Positions 1-6,056 of a stretch of 6,806 nucleotides of DNA are shown one piece after another. A program made the position numbers and the translations under genes. Within the stretch, counting starts at the first letter, position 1. The number at the start of each line of letters is the position of its first letter. The notes beneath the pieces are model-generated. The model did no database searches. It had not been told where the DNA came from and saw only the letters and a program-made list of their open reading frames with translations. Source of the stretch: Bacillota bacterium (lineage in GTDB: Bacteria; Bacillota; Clostridia; Christensenellales; SZUA-584); the NCBI GenBank assembly GCA_023396555.1, contig JAEWWC010000203.1:1-6806 (forward strand), written 5' to 3'.

Positions 1-483
1 GTGGGCATCACCGTGATGAAGGCGCTGGGCGCGGGGCGGTTGCTGCGCGCCGAAAGCTCGCCCTTCAAGGTGCCTATGACGGTGGATCAGTGTATCCATT
101 ACGCGCTGAGCCGTCCGGCGGTAAGCAGCGTGCTCATCGGTGCGCGGTCGGTGGCGGAGATCGAGCGCGCTGTGGCCTATTGCAATGCGTCGGTTGCGGA
201 GCGCGACTACTCTGGCATATACGCGCATATGAGCAAGGTGGAGAAGAGCTGCCTCTACTGCAACCACTGCCTGCCCTGCCCGAAACACATCAACGTTGCC
301 GGGGTAACGCGGCTGCTGGACGAGGCCAATATCGCGATGACGGCAGCACTGCGGGAGGCCTATGCGGCGCTGGACGTCAAGGCGTCGTCATGCATCGCCT
401 GCGGCGTATGTGAGAAACGCTGCCCGTTCGGCGTGGGCATCGTGGCAAACATGCGCAGCGCTGCAAATTTGTTTGAAACATGA
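1..483 (+). CDS. Aldo/keto reductase with C-terminal two-[4Fe-4S] ferredoxin domain (5' partial)
   Basis: The 3' portion of an NAD(P)H-dependent aldo/keto reductase, of the subfamily that carries a bacterial ferredoxin-like tail. The visible 160 codons begin inside the TIM barrel: the opening block (GITVMKALGAGRL) matches the strand normally written VMKPLxxG, so the GTG at base 1 is an internal Val and not a start. The segment SVLIGARSVAEIERAV (about residues 43-58) corresponds to the C-terminal cofactor-phosphate-binding part of the barrel. Two cluster motifs follow: C84-x2-C87-x2-C90-x2-C93-P and C131-x2-C134-x2-C137-x3-C141-P, enough ligands for two [4Fe-4S] clusters. The protein is presumably cytoplasmic. 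The family reduces or oxidises carbonyl/alcohol substrates, and the cluster tail suggests coupling to another electron carrier; the substrate cannot be told. The gene ends with TGA at 481-483 and converges on the bactofilin gene. The fold assignment is secure, the specific function unknown. Confidence 0.93.
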   Translation: MGITVMKALGAGRLLRAESSPFKVPMTVDQCIHYALSRPAVSSVLIGARSVAEIERAVAYCNASVAERDYSGIYAHMSKVEKSCLYCNHCLPCPKHINVAGVTRLLDEANIAMTAALREAYAALDVKASSCIACGVCEKRCPFGVGIVANMRSAANLFET

Positions 484-500
484 TCAGCTTCATTTAAATA

Positions 501-545
501 AAAAAATGCGCCGGTATAGGGGTGCGTTGGAAACGTACCGGCGCA
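501..545 (-). terminator. Rho-independent terminator of the bactofilin gene
   Basis: A perfect 10-bp inverted repeat, TGCGCCGGTA (507-516) and TACCGGCGCA (536-545), is separated by a 19-nt loop. Read on the minus strand, the stem is followed at once by six T residues (complement of 501-506) and then AT-rich sequence. It lies 27 bases past the bactofilin stop codon, the expected place. On the plus strand the stem is followed only by AAAATC, so it is a poor terminator for the reductase gene unless that gene uses the hairpin without a U-tract. Confidence 0.88.
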
Positions 546-571
546 AAATCGTTATCAATTATCCAAAGACA

Positions 572-1024
572 TCAGCCGTCAGTTTTTGTTTTGTTGGACT
601 GCTCTTTTTCCGCCTCACACGGGACGGATTTTGTATTGCTCTGAACCGTGGCGCTGCCGGTGTCGGCAATGGTGCATTTCCCTTTGAAATGCGCACCTTC
701 CTCGATGACGATGCCCAGCGCCTGAATATCGCCGTCTATGCGGCTGCCCGCAAACATATGCAGCACGCCGGTTGCCTCGACGTCGCCTGTGACGATGCCG
801 GAAATACTGACGGCGCTGCCGGTGAGACTACCGTCAATGCTACCGTATGAACCGATGACGACATCTCCCAGGGCGGTGACATCACCTTTGATTCTTCCGT
901 TGATGCGGATGCCGGCTTTGGTATCGATATCGCCGGTGAAGCTGGTATCGGCCGGGATTGTGACGTCCGAAGGGTTCTTGATATTACGGGGGTCTTCCCT
1001 AGAGATGATACTAAACTTTGCCAT
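572..1024 (-). CDS. Bactofilin (polymer-forming cytoskeletal protein)
   Basis: A 150-aa bactofilin (DUF583 family), a self-polymerising cytoskeletal scaffold. The core from about residue 26 to 118 is a run of short repeats rich in Gly, Ile and Val, such as INGRIKGDV, SIDGSLTGS, ISGIVTGDV and SRIDGDIQALG. This is the pattern of rungs in the right-handed beta-helix that these proteins build. The flanks are a short N-terminal tail and a polar, Ser/Thr/Lys/Glu-rich tail from about 120 to 150, as usual for the family. The ATG at 1024 is supported by AGGAGG (complement of 1030-1035) with a 5-nt spacer. The core ends in a block resembling the family's typical closing block (IEEGAHFKGKC). Family members position cell-wall enzymes or shape polar structures, but no peptidoglycan hydrolase gene is visible next to it, so its role here is open. 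It follows the ABC exporter on the same strand after 127 bases and could be partly cotranscribed with it. Confidence 0.93.
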   Translation of the reverse strand: MAKFSIISREDPRNIKNPSDVTIPADTSFTGDIDTKAGIRINGRIKGDVTALGDVVIGSYGSIDGSLTGSAVSISGIVTGDVEATGVLHMFAGSRIDGDIQALGIVIEEGAHFKGKCTIADTGSATVQSNTKSVPCEAEKEQSNKTKTDG

Positions 1025-1096
1025 GCACGCCTCCTAGAAAAATGAATTTACCTTTATTAACGCACAGGACGGACAGGCTGTTCGCATAAATGGCAA

Positions 1097-1125
1097 AGTA
1101 TATTATGGGATGTGTAGGAATACAT
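1097..1125 (-). promoter_or_regulatory. Possible promoter for the bactofilin gene
   Basis: On the minus strand a TATACT box (complement of 1097-1102) matches the -10 consensus at five of six bases. It sits 17 bp downstream of ATGTAT (complement of 1120-1125), a poor -35. The position, about 73 bases before the start codon, is reasonable. No terminator was seen between the ABC exporter stop (1152) and this point, so read-through is an alternative source of transcription. Confidence 0.3.
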
Positions 1126-1151
1126 GGTTGACGGGGAAGGCTCAGGGGGTG

Positions 1152-2894
1152 TCACTCCCTGAACTGACTCCTGTACAGCGCCGCGTAAGCGCCGTCCTTG
1201 CCCAGCAGTTCTTCGTGTGTGCCGCGCTCGGAAACGCCGTCCTCGTCGATCACCATGATTTCGTCGGCATTCTTGACCGTGGACAGCCGGTGCGCGATGA
1301 CCAGCGTGGTGCGGCCCTTGGCCAGTTCCTCAAAGCTCTGCTGTATGCGCGCTTCCGTAACGGTGTCCAGCGCGGAAGTCGCTTCATCGAGTATGAGTAT
1401 CGGCGGGTTCTTGAGGAATATTCGCGCGATGGAGATGCGCTGCTTCTGTCCGCCCGACAGGCGTACGCCGCGCTCACCCACCTCGGTATCGTAGCCGTTT
1501 TCCATCTCCATGATGGTGTCGTGTATCTCGGCTTTCCTCGCCGCTTGGATGATCTCGTCATCCGTCGCATCGATGCGTCCGTATCGGATGTTCTCACGCA
1601 CGCTGCCCGCAAACAGGAACACGTCCTGCGACACGATACCGATGTTGCGCCGCAGTGATAGCAGCGTCACGTCGCGGATGTCGTGCCCGTCTATCGTGAT
1701 GCTGCCGCTGTCCGCCTCGTAGAAGCGGGGGATCAGCTGGCACAGCGTGGTCTTGCCGCCGCCCGACGGCCCCACCAGCGCCAGCGTCTTTCCGGCATCT
1801 ATCGTCAGGCTCAGATCTTTTAAGACCCGCGTATGGTCGTTATAGGAGAAACTGACGTTCTCGAACGCGATGTGACCCTTCATGTCCTTCAGCTCCTGCG
1901 CGTCCGGTGCGTCGGCGATCTCCGGCTGCTCGGCCAGCAGTTCGCGGAAGCGTGAGAAGCCCGCTGCGCCACTGGTGAACGCCTCCATGAACGATGTCAG
2001 GCGCCGTATGGGCTGCAGGAACACGCCCACGTACAGCGTGAACGTGACGAGACCGATGTAATCGAAGCGCTCCGCCATGATGAGGTAACCGCCCACGGCG
2101 ATCACCGCGACGGAGAACAGGTTGGTGAACGTGCCCATGCCGGAGAGGAATATACCCATGGACTTGTAGAAGTCGCTCTTGGAGTGTTTGAAGCGCTCGT
2201 TGTTCTCGGCGAACTTGTCGATCTCGTAGTCCTCGTTGGTGAACGCCTTGGCGACCCGCGCGCCCGATATGCTGGACTCCAGCCCCGCGTTGATGCCCGC
2301 GGTGCGCTCTTTGAGCTTCTTCGAAGCCTTCATCATGCGGCGGCGCAGCAGCAGCACAAACAGCACACCCACCGGCACCAGCACGATTAAGACCAGCGCC
2401 AGCGACCAGCTGATCGTCAGCATCACGGCGAATGCGCCGAGTATGGTGATCAGCGATATGAACAGATCCTCCGGGCCATGGTGCGCCAGCTCCGTCATCT
2501 CGAACAGGTCGTTGGTGACGCGGGACATCAACTGCCCGGTGCGGTGCTTATCGTAAAAGCGGAACGAGAGCCGCTGCATATGCGTAAACAGATCACGCCG
2601 CATGTCCGCCTCCATGCGTACGCCCAGCGTGTGCCCCCAATAGGTCACAACGTATTCGAATACGCCCCGCAGCAGATAGGCCGCCACCAGCGCACCCATC
2701 AGCATGAAGAATGGGCCGAACAGCTTGCCCGGCAGCAGATTGGTCATCGCGTAACGCGATACGATGGGGAACGACAGGTCAACGGCGGCGATGAGTAGCG
2801 CACAGACCATGTCCAGCGCGAACAGCTTCCGGTGGGGGCGATAGTATGAGATGAACTGGCGCAACGGGCCTCTTGCGGAGGGATCTTGTTTCAT
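1152..2894 (-). CDS. ABC exporter half-transporter (fused permease and ATPase, MsbA/LmrA type)
   Basis: A complete 580-aa half-transporter that would work as a membrane dimer, using ATP to export a lipid, drug or peptide-like substrate. The N-terminal part holds about six hydrophobic segments (roughly residues 23-45, 60-85, 142-162, 163-183, 247-271 and 278-298). The ATPase domain runs from about 341 to 580. All its motifs are intact: Walker A GPSGGGKTT (375-383), Q-loop Gln423, signature LSGGQ (479-483), Walker B ILILDE with catalytic Glu504, D-loop SALD (507-510) and switch His535. The ATP site therefore looks fully competent, unlike the degenerate halves of many heterodimeric exporters. 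The ATG at 2894 has an AAGGAAG-type ribosome site about 6 nt upstream and a promoter just before it. No partner half-transporter or regulator adjoins it, which favours a homodimer. Substrate cannot be inferred from sequence alone. It is divergently transcribed from lrgA. Confidence 0.96.
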   Translation of the reverse strand: MKQDPSARGPLRQFISYYRPHRKLFALDMVCALLIAAVDLSFPIVSRYAMTNLLPGKLFGPFFMLMGALVAAYLLRGVFEYVVTYWGHTLGVRMEADMRRDLFTHMQRLSFRFYDKHRTGQLMSRVTNDLFEMTELAHHGPEDLFISLITILGAFAVMLTISWSLALVLIVLVPVGVLFVLLLRRRMMKASKKLKERTAGINAGLESSISGARVAKAFTNEDYEIDKFAENNERFKHSKSDFYKSMGIFLSGMGTFTNLFSVAVIAVGGYLIMAERFDYIGLVTFTLYVGVFLQPIRRLTSFMEAFTSGAAGFSRFRELLAEQPEIADAPDAQELKDMKGHIAFENVSFSYNDHTRVLKDLSLTIDAGKTLALVGPSGGGKTTLCQLIPRFYEADSGSITIDGHDIRDVTLLSLRRNIGIVSQDVFLFAGSVRENIRYGRIDATDDEIIQAARKAEIHDTIMEMENGYDTEVGERGVRLSGGQKQRISIARIFLKNPPILILDEATSALDTVTEARIQQSFEELAKGRTTLVIAHRLSTVKNADEIMVIDEDGVSERGTHEELLGKDGAYAALYRSQFRE

Positions 2895-2933
2895 GGTTGC
2901 TTCCTTGGATGAATTAGGCTTTTACCCACTGCC

Positions 2934-2962
2934 ATTATACTGCCGCTGCCAGATGAATACAA
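2934..2962 (-). promoter_or_regulatory. Promoter of the ABC exporter gene
   Basis: On the minus strand a perfect TATAAT (complement of 2934-2939) is preceded, after a 17-bp spacer, by TTGTAT (complement of 2957-2962), which matches the first three bases of the -35 consensus. Transcription would start near 2927, giving a leader of about 30 nt that contains the ribosome site. The perfect -10 box, spacing and location make this a good housekeeping-sigma candidate. Confidence 0.65.
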
Positions 2963-3035
2963 TGCTTCGCCGTGCGCCTGCTACCCGAAGATGCCACGTT
3001 GCTGAAAATACAAGGCTGTCTTTAGGGAATGGTGG

Positions 3036-3044
3036 TGGTATAAT
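3036..3044 (+). promoter_or_regulatory. Extended -10 promoter of lrgAB
   Basis: The sequence TGGTATAAT is a perfect TATAAT (3039-3044) with the TG extension at 3036-3037. The best -35 at 17-bp spacing (3016-3021, CTGTCT) is weak, fitting a promoter that relies on the extended -10 or on an activator. A start near 3051 would give a leader of about 20 nt before lrgA. No clear operator palindrome was seen between this and the divergent promoter. Confidence 0.6.
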
Positions 3045-3070
3045 AGCCCTATCAACTTGAGGGGTGTACC

Positions 3071-3430
3071 ATGAAGTATCTGTTTCAGGCGGCGGTGATT
3101 ATGCTGGTGACGCTCGTGGGCGAGCTGCTGCATCTGCTCATTCCGCTGCCGGTGCCGGCCAGCATATACGGCCTTGTCATCATGCTGGCGTGCCTGAAGC
3201 TGCGAGTGATCAAGCTGGAGCAGGTGGAGGGCGCGGGCAATTTTCTGCTGGATATCATGCCGGTACTTTTCATACCGGCGGCGGTGGGGCTTATCGTGAC
3301 GTGGGGACAACTGCAGGCCATGCTGGTGCCGTTCCTCGTGACCACCGTTGTTACGACGTTCATCGTGATGGGGGTTACGGGGTGGACGGCGCAGCTAGCG
3401 ATGAAAAAGGGTAAGCGTGACGGCGAATGA
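3071..3430 (+). CDS. lrgA: LrgA/CidA family membrane protein
   Basis: A 119-aa integral membrane protein of the LrgA/CidA (holin-like) family, with about four hydrophobic segments (roughly residues 4-25, 29-46, 60-78 and 82-106) and a basic C-terminus (KKGKR). The family hallmarks are present: the PLPVPASIYGLVIML block (residues 25-39), with the conserved P-x-P-x-S-x-x-G pattern, and MPVLFIPAAVGL (63-74). The ATG at 3071 has GAGGGG (3059-3064) 6 nt upstream. It overlaps lrgB by four bases (ATGA), so the two products should be made together. In staphylococci these pairs were described as modulators of murein hydrolase activity; related pairs in Bacillus and plant plastids move pyruvate or glycolate/glycerate. 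Which applies here cannot be decided, and no LytS/LytR two-component genes are within the window. The lrgA/cidA distinction is not resolvable from sequence. Confidence 0.92.
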   Translation: MKYLFQAAVIMLVTLVGELLHLLIPLPVPASIYGLVIMLACLKLRVIKLEQVEGAGNFLLDIMPVLFIPAAVGLIVTWGQLQAMLVPFLVTTVVTTFIVMGVTGWTAQLAMKKGKRDGE

Positions 3431-4119
3431 AGGACGCCTTTGTCAATTCAATATACTTTGGTATCGTGCTGAGCCTTGGCAGTTATGCGCTGGGCGTGTG
3501 GCTGAAGAAGAAACTTAAATGGAGCATAGTCAATCCACTGCTTGTGGCAGTTATTGTGATCATCGCCGTGCTGCTGCTGTTTGATATCGACTACGAGAGC
3601 TTTAACGCGGGTGGGCAGTACATTTCCTATCTGTTGACGCCGGCGACGGTATGCCTCGCGATTCCGCTGTACAAGCAGCTGCACCTGCTAAAGAGATACA
3701 AAAAGGCTGTGATATTCGGCATACTAGCGGGAACGCTCGCCAGCCTGGGCGGCGTGCTTGGCCTGTCCGTGCTGTTCGGCGTGACGCACGAGCAGTATGT
3801 GACGCTGCTGCCCAAGTCCATCACCACGGCCATCGGCATCGGCGTGTCGCAGGAGCTGGGCGGCATTCCGGCTATTACCGTGGCGTCCATTGTGCTGACG
3901 GGGCTGCTGGGCAACGTAGCGTCACAGGGGTTCTGCCGCCTGATCTGCATCAAGGATCCGGTGGCGCAAGGGCTGGCGATCGGCACGTCCGCACACGCGC
4001 TGGGTACGGCCAAAGCGCTGGAAATCGGTGAGGTGCAGGGCGCGATGAGCAGCCTTGCAATTGTCGTCGCCGGCCTGCTGACGGTGGTGGGCGCGTCGGT
4101 GTTTGCGATATTGTGGTGA
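3427..4119 (+). CDS. lrgB: LrgB/CidB family membrane protein
   Basis: A 230-aa polytopic membrane protein, the usual partner of LrgA, full length for the family. Recognisable conserved blocks are LLTPATVCLAIPLYKQ (69-84), LLPKSITTAIGIGVS (127-141) and GTSAHALGTAKA (186-197), typical of LrgB/CidB and of the C-terminal half of the plastid glycolate/glycerate transporter. Hydrophobic stretches occupy most of the rest. Its ATG lies inside the stop codon of lrgA (ATGA, 3427-3430), and no strong Shine-Dalgarno precedes it, so translational coupling is likely. The stop is TGA at 4117-4119. With LrgA it probably forms a small-organic-acid carrier or a holin-like complex; the choice between these is open. 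The next gene downstream codes for a secernin-type hydrolase and may once have belonged to the same operon. Confidence 0.93.
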   Translation: MKDAFVNSIYFGIVLSLGSYALGVWLKKKLKWSIVNPLLVAVIVIIAVLLLFDIDYESFNAGGQYISYLLTPATVCLAIPLYKQLHLLKRYKKAVIFGILAGTLASLGGVLGLSVLFGVTHEQYVTLLPKSITTAIGIGVSQELGGIPAITVASIVLTGLLGNVASQGFCRLICIKDPVAQGLAIGTSAHALGTAKALEIGEVQGAMSSLAIVVAGLLTVVGASVFAILW

Positions 4120-4164
4120 GGTGCCTTCTAATTCTTAATTTCTATTATGATTATTAGTGGGATT

Positions 4165-4212
4165 CCCAAGGGGCGCGTCCCTTGGGCGGTAGTTTGGAGG
4201 CGGAGCCTCCAA
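4165..4212. repeat. Two consecutive perfect hairpins (REP-like palindromic element)
   Basis: The first hairpin pairs CCCAAGGG (4165-4172) with CCCTTGGG (4179-4186) around a 6-nt loop. The second pairs TTGGAGGC (4194-4201) with GCCTCCAA (4205-4212) around a 3-nt loop. Only seven bases separate them. Neither is followed by a T-run, so they are not classical terminators, although they may slow polymerase or protect the lrgAB transcript end. The look is that of the short palindromic repeats scattered between genes in many Firmicutes, but other copies cannot be sought within this window. An AT-rich stretch just before (4129-4155) contains TATTAT/TATGAT, which might serve as a weak -10; if so, the hairpins would form the leader of the secernin mRNA. 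Confidence 0.7.
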
Positions 4213-4241
4213 GGTCTTATTAGCATTCAAGAGGATTTTTC

Positions 4242-4247
4242 AGGAGG
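4242..4247 (+). promoter_or_regulatory. Shine-Dalgarno fixing the secernin start
   Basis: A perfect AGGAGG lies 8 nt before the ATG at 4256. The alternative in-frame GTG at 4247 overlaps the last base of this site and so cannot use it. The choice matters because it places the conserved Cys directly after the initiator Met. Confidence 0.88.
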
Positions 4248-4255
4248 TGCCTTCC

Positions 4256-5494
4256 ATGTGTGATACGATGTGCGCGACGCCCATTTATACGGGCGGTGAC
4301 ATGCTGTTTGCCAAGAACAGCGACAGGAGCCCCAATGAGCCGCATCTGGTGGTACGCGTACCGGCGGCGGACCATCCCGCGGGCAGCACGGTGAAGCTGA
4401 CGTACATCACGATACCGCAGGCGGCGCACACGCTGGAGGTGGTGCTGTGCAAGCCGTCGTGGATATGGGGCGCGGAGATGGGCGCCAACGAGGCGGGGGT
4501 GGCTATCGGCAATGAGGCGGTGTTCACGCGCGCCAAACACGGGCCGGACGCGCTGCTGGGCATGGACCTGCTGCGTTTGGCGCTGGAGCGCTGCGTGACA
4601 GCGAAAGCAGCGTTGGAGCTAATGACCGAACTGTTGGAGCGGTACGGACAGGGCGGCAACTGCGGCTTCGACCACGACTTTCGCTACGACAACAGCTTCC
4701 TCATCGCGGACCCGGACGAGGCGTATGTGCTGGAAACCTCCGGAAGTCGGTGGGCGGCGGTGCCGGTGGACGGCTTCCGTGCGATATCCAACCGGCTGAC
4801 CATCGGCCCGGAACACACAATGCGCAGCGGAGTGGAGGCAGGTTTCAACTTCGCGAAACGGCTGGCGGAGCCGGTGTTCACGCACTTCTCCGGCTCGAAG
4901 CTGCGGCTGGGTTCGTCCTGTTCCAACGAGCCCAAAAACGTGGCGGATATGATGGAAGCTCTGCGCGCGCATGACCCGCGCGACGAGAAGACCCTGTTCT
5001 CCAAGGGCAGCGTGCGCAGTGTATGCATGCACGCGGGTGGCGTAATCGGCGACCACACCACGGGCAGCCTCGTTGTGCAGCTGCGGCGCGGCAAACCCAT
5101 GACGCTGTGGATAACGGGCGCGTCCACGCCGTGCATATCCGCGTTCAAGCCGGTGTTCTTCGGCGTGGATTCGGGCGCACCGGTGTTCGCGAACGAGGCT
5201 GACGCCAAAAGGTATTGGCTGGAGCGCGAAGAAGTGCATCGCGGTGTCCTGTCCGGTCAGGTGGATGTGTCTGCGCTGCGAGCAAATCGCGACGCGCTGG
5301 AAGCGGACTGGCTGGCGGCGGAACGGGAGTTGATAGCGCAAGGCGCAGACAGTGAGCAGCTGCGGGCGCTGGCCGTTCGCGCGGCCGCGGAAGAGCAGGC
5401 GATGGTCGATGCATTCAGACCGCGGTCAGAGGGTCCCGTGGCCACGCCGTATTGGCGCAAGAAGAACGCGGCGCTGGAGAAGCTTAACGCGTAA
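4256..5494 (+). CDS. Secernin-like Ntn hydrolase, peptidase C69/U34 family
   Basis: A 412-aa protein closely resembling secernins and bacterial C69/U34 dipeptidase-like enzymes, about the length of animal secernins. With the start at ATG 4256 the protein opens MCDT; the CDT motif is conserved in secernins, and its Cys is the predicted N-terminal nucleophile freed by Met removal. Further family blocks are FAKNSDR (18-24), WGAEMGANEAGVAIGNEA (71-88), LLGMDLLRLALER (100-112), GQGGN (131-135), AYVLET (156-161) and STPCISAFKPVFF (290-302). The C-terminal part (about 315-390) is helical-looking and rich in Ala and Glu. No signal peptide is seen, so it is presumably cytoplasmic. The family is related to dipeptidase A, but the true substrates of secernins are poorly known, so amide or peptide hydrolysis is an inference. 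It follows lrgB on the same strand after a 136-bp spacer and precedes a broken small gene by 26 bases. No second catalytic defect was noticed. Confidence 0.92.
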   Translation: MCDTMCATPIYTGGDMLFAKNSDRSPNEPHLVVRVPAADHPAGSTVKLTYITIPQAAHTLEVVLCKPSWIWGAEMGANEAGVAIGNEAVFTRAKHGPDALLGMDLLRLALERCVTAKAALELMTELLERYGQGGNCGFDHDFRYDNSFLIADPDEAYVLETSGSRWAAVPVDGFRAISNRLTIGPEHTMRSGVEAGFNFAKRLAEPVFTHFSGSKLRLGSSCSNEPKNVADMMEALRAHDPRDEKTLFSKGSVRSVCMHAGGVIGDHTTGSLVVQLRRGKPMTLWITGASTPCISAFKPVFFGVDSGAPVFANEADAKRYWLEREEVHRGVLSGQVDVSALRANRDALEADWLAAERELIAQGADSEQLRALAVRAAAEEQAMVDAFRPRSEGPVATPYWRKKNAALEKLNA

Positions 5495-5520
5495 AGCACT
5501 GGGAAAAGGGAATTATATCT

Positions 5521-6016
5521 ATGTGGAGTGCAACCAAGAAGAAGCTTGAGAGTTTTTTATGCGAGTCCTTGAAAGACCGGGTCAAGTACTTCTGTACCAT
5601 GTACCGGAAAGCCCACGATGGATTGGGCCGAGCGGGTATCACGGTCGATAACATTGAGGTGCTGGATTGTTCTGCCCCCAAGTTTGACAGTAAGTGGGCT
5701 AGCCCCTCATACATCCGAGTCAGTGATCAAAGCAATAATAAAGCCTGTTATCCCTTTGAATACTGGACCCGTGAATGTTCCGAAACAGGAGAAAGAATCT
5801 ACAGCACCGAGGCCTTTTTTTACTGCTGTTGATTTTCTTCTCAGCAATCCGATTCATGAATCACTGAGTCATTACAATGAAATTGTATTTGTGTTGGCGT
5901 TACTCGATCGTTGAGTGGGAAAGAGGACATTGCTGAAACTATCAGCGAATATGAAGGATGCAAACGAGCTTGTACGATTTTTCTATGAACTTCGGTGTAA
6001 AGCTGAATATGCTTAG
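5521..6016 (+). pseudogene. Decayed SF0329-family-like gene (frameshift plus in-frame stop)
   Basis: Read as is, an ATG at 5521 (ribosome site AAGGGA about 9 nt upstream) gives 103 aa ending at TGA 5830-5832. The opening (MWSATKKKLESFLCESLKDR, then YRKAHDGLGRAGI) resembles small proteins annotated as SF0329 family. The expected C-terminal half continues one frame over: omitting one T from the T7 run at 5815-5821 gives TAVDFLLSNPIHESL and ALLDR, then TGA at 5912-5914, then VGKRTLLKL and VRFFYELRCKAEYA to a TAG at 6014-6016. The stop sits where the family normally has a basic residue in LDKRxGKRRL, so CGA to TGA is the simple explanation. Restored, the protein would be about 164 aa. Family function is unknown to me. 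Sampled 60-base blocks here are about 42-45% GC against about 60% in the secernin gene, suggesting acquisition. The family name is from memory and moderately sure; the two lesions are read directly. Confidence 0.78.
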
Positions 6017-6056
6017 ATTAAGCGAAGTTCAAACAACAAACAATGTGCTATACGGC

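Larger units (their letters stand above)
4118..4254 (+). repeat. 11-bp direct repeat bounding the lrgB-secernin spacer
   Basis: GAGGTGCCTTC occurs at 4118-4128, overlapping the lrgB stop codon, and again at 4244-4254, overlapping the Shine-Dalgarno of the secernin gene. Between the copies lie 115 bases that contain the two hairpins. This is the arrangement left by an insertion with target duplication or by a repeat-mediated duplication. No terminal inverted repeats of the inner segment were found, so the mechanism is not shown, and chance cannot be excluded. Confidence 0.5.

Noticed and set aside
1..3. GTG at the first base as the start of the reductase
   Set aside because: It lies within the conserved TIM-barrel strand before the cofactor-binding segment, so the true start is upstream of the window.
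1110..1658. 182-codon open frame on the plus strand opposite the ABC exporter ATPase
   Set aside because: Shadow of the conserved ATPase domain; no ribosome site or domain signal. The frames at 362-850, 738-1037 and 2478-2798 (+) were dropped for the same reason.
2651..2664. 14-bp perfect palindrome CGTATTCGAATACG
   Set aside because: It lies within the exporter coding sequence, and about one such palindrome every few windows is expected by chance.
4619..5341. 240-codon open frame on the minus strand inside the secernin gene
   Set aside because: Arg/His-rich, no recognisable domain, and fully opposite a well-supported gene; long antisense frames are common in GC-rich coding DNA.
5521..5832. 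103-aa frame as an intact small gene
   Set aside because: It ends right after a T7 run, and the following frame continues with family-like C-terminal sequence, so truncation is the better reading.
5986..6031. 9-bp inverted repeat TGAACTTCG / CGAAGTTCA, with a 5-bp GCTTA/TAAGC stem inside it
   Set aside because: The loop is long, the inner stem is weak and no T-run follows on either strand, so a terminator is not supported.
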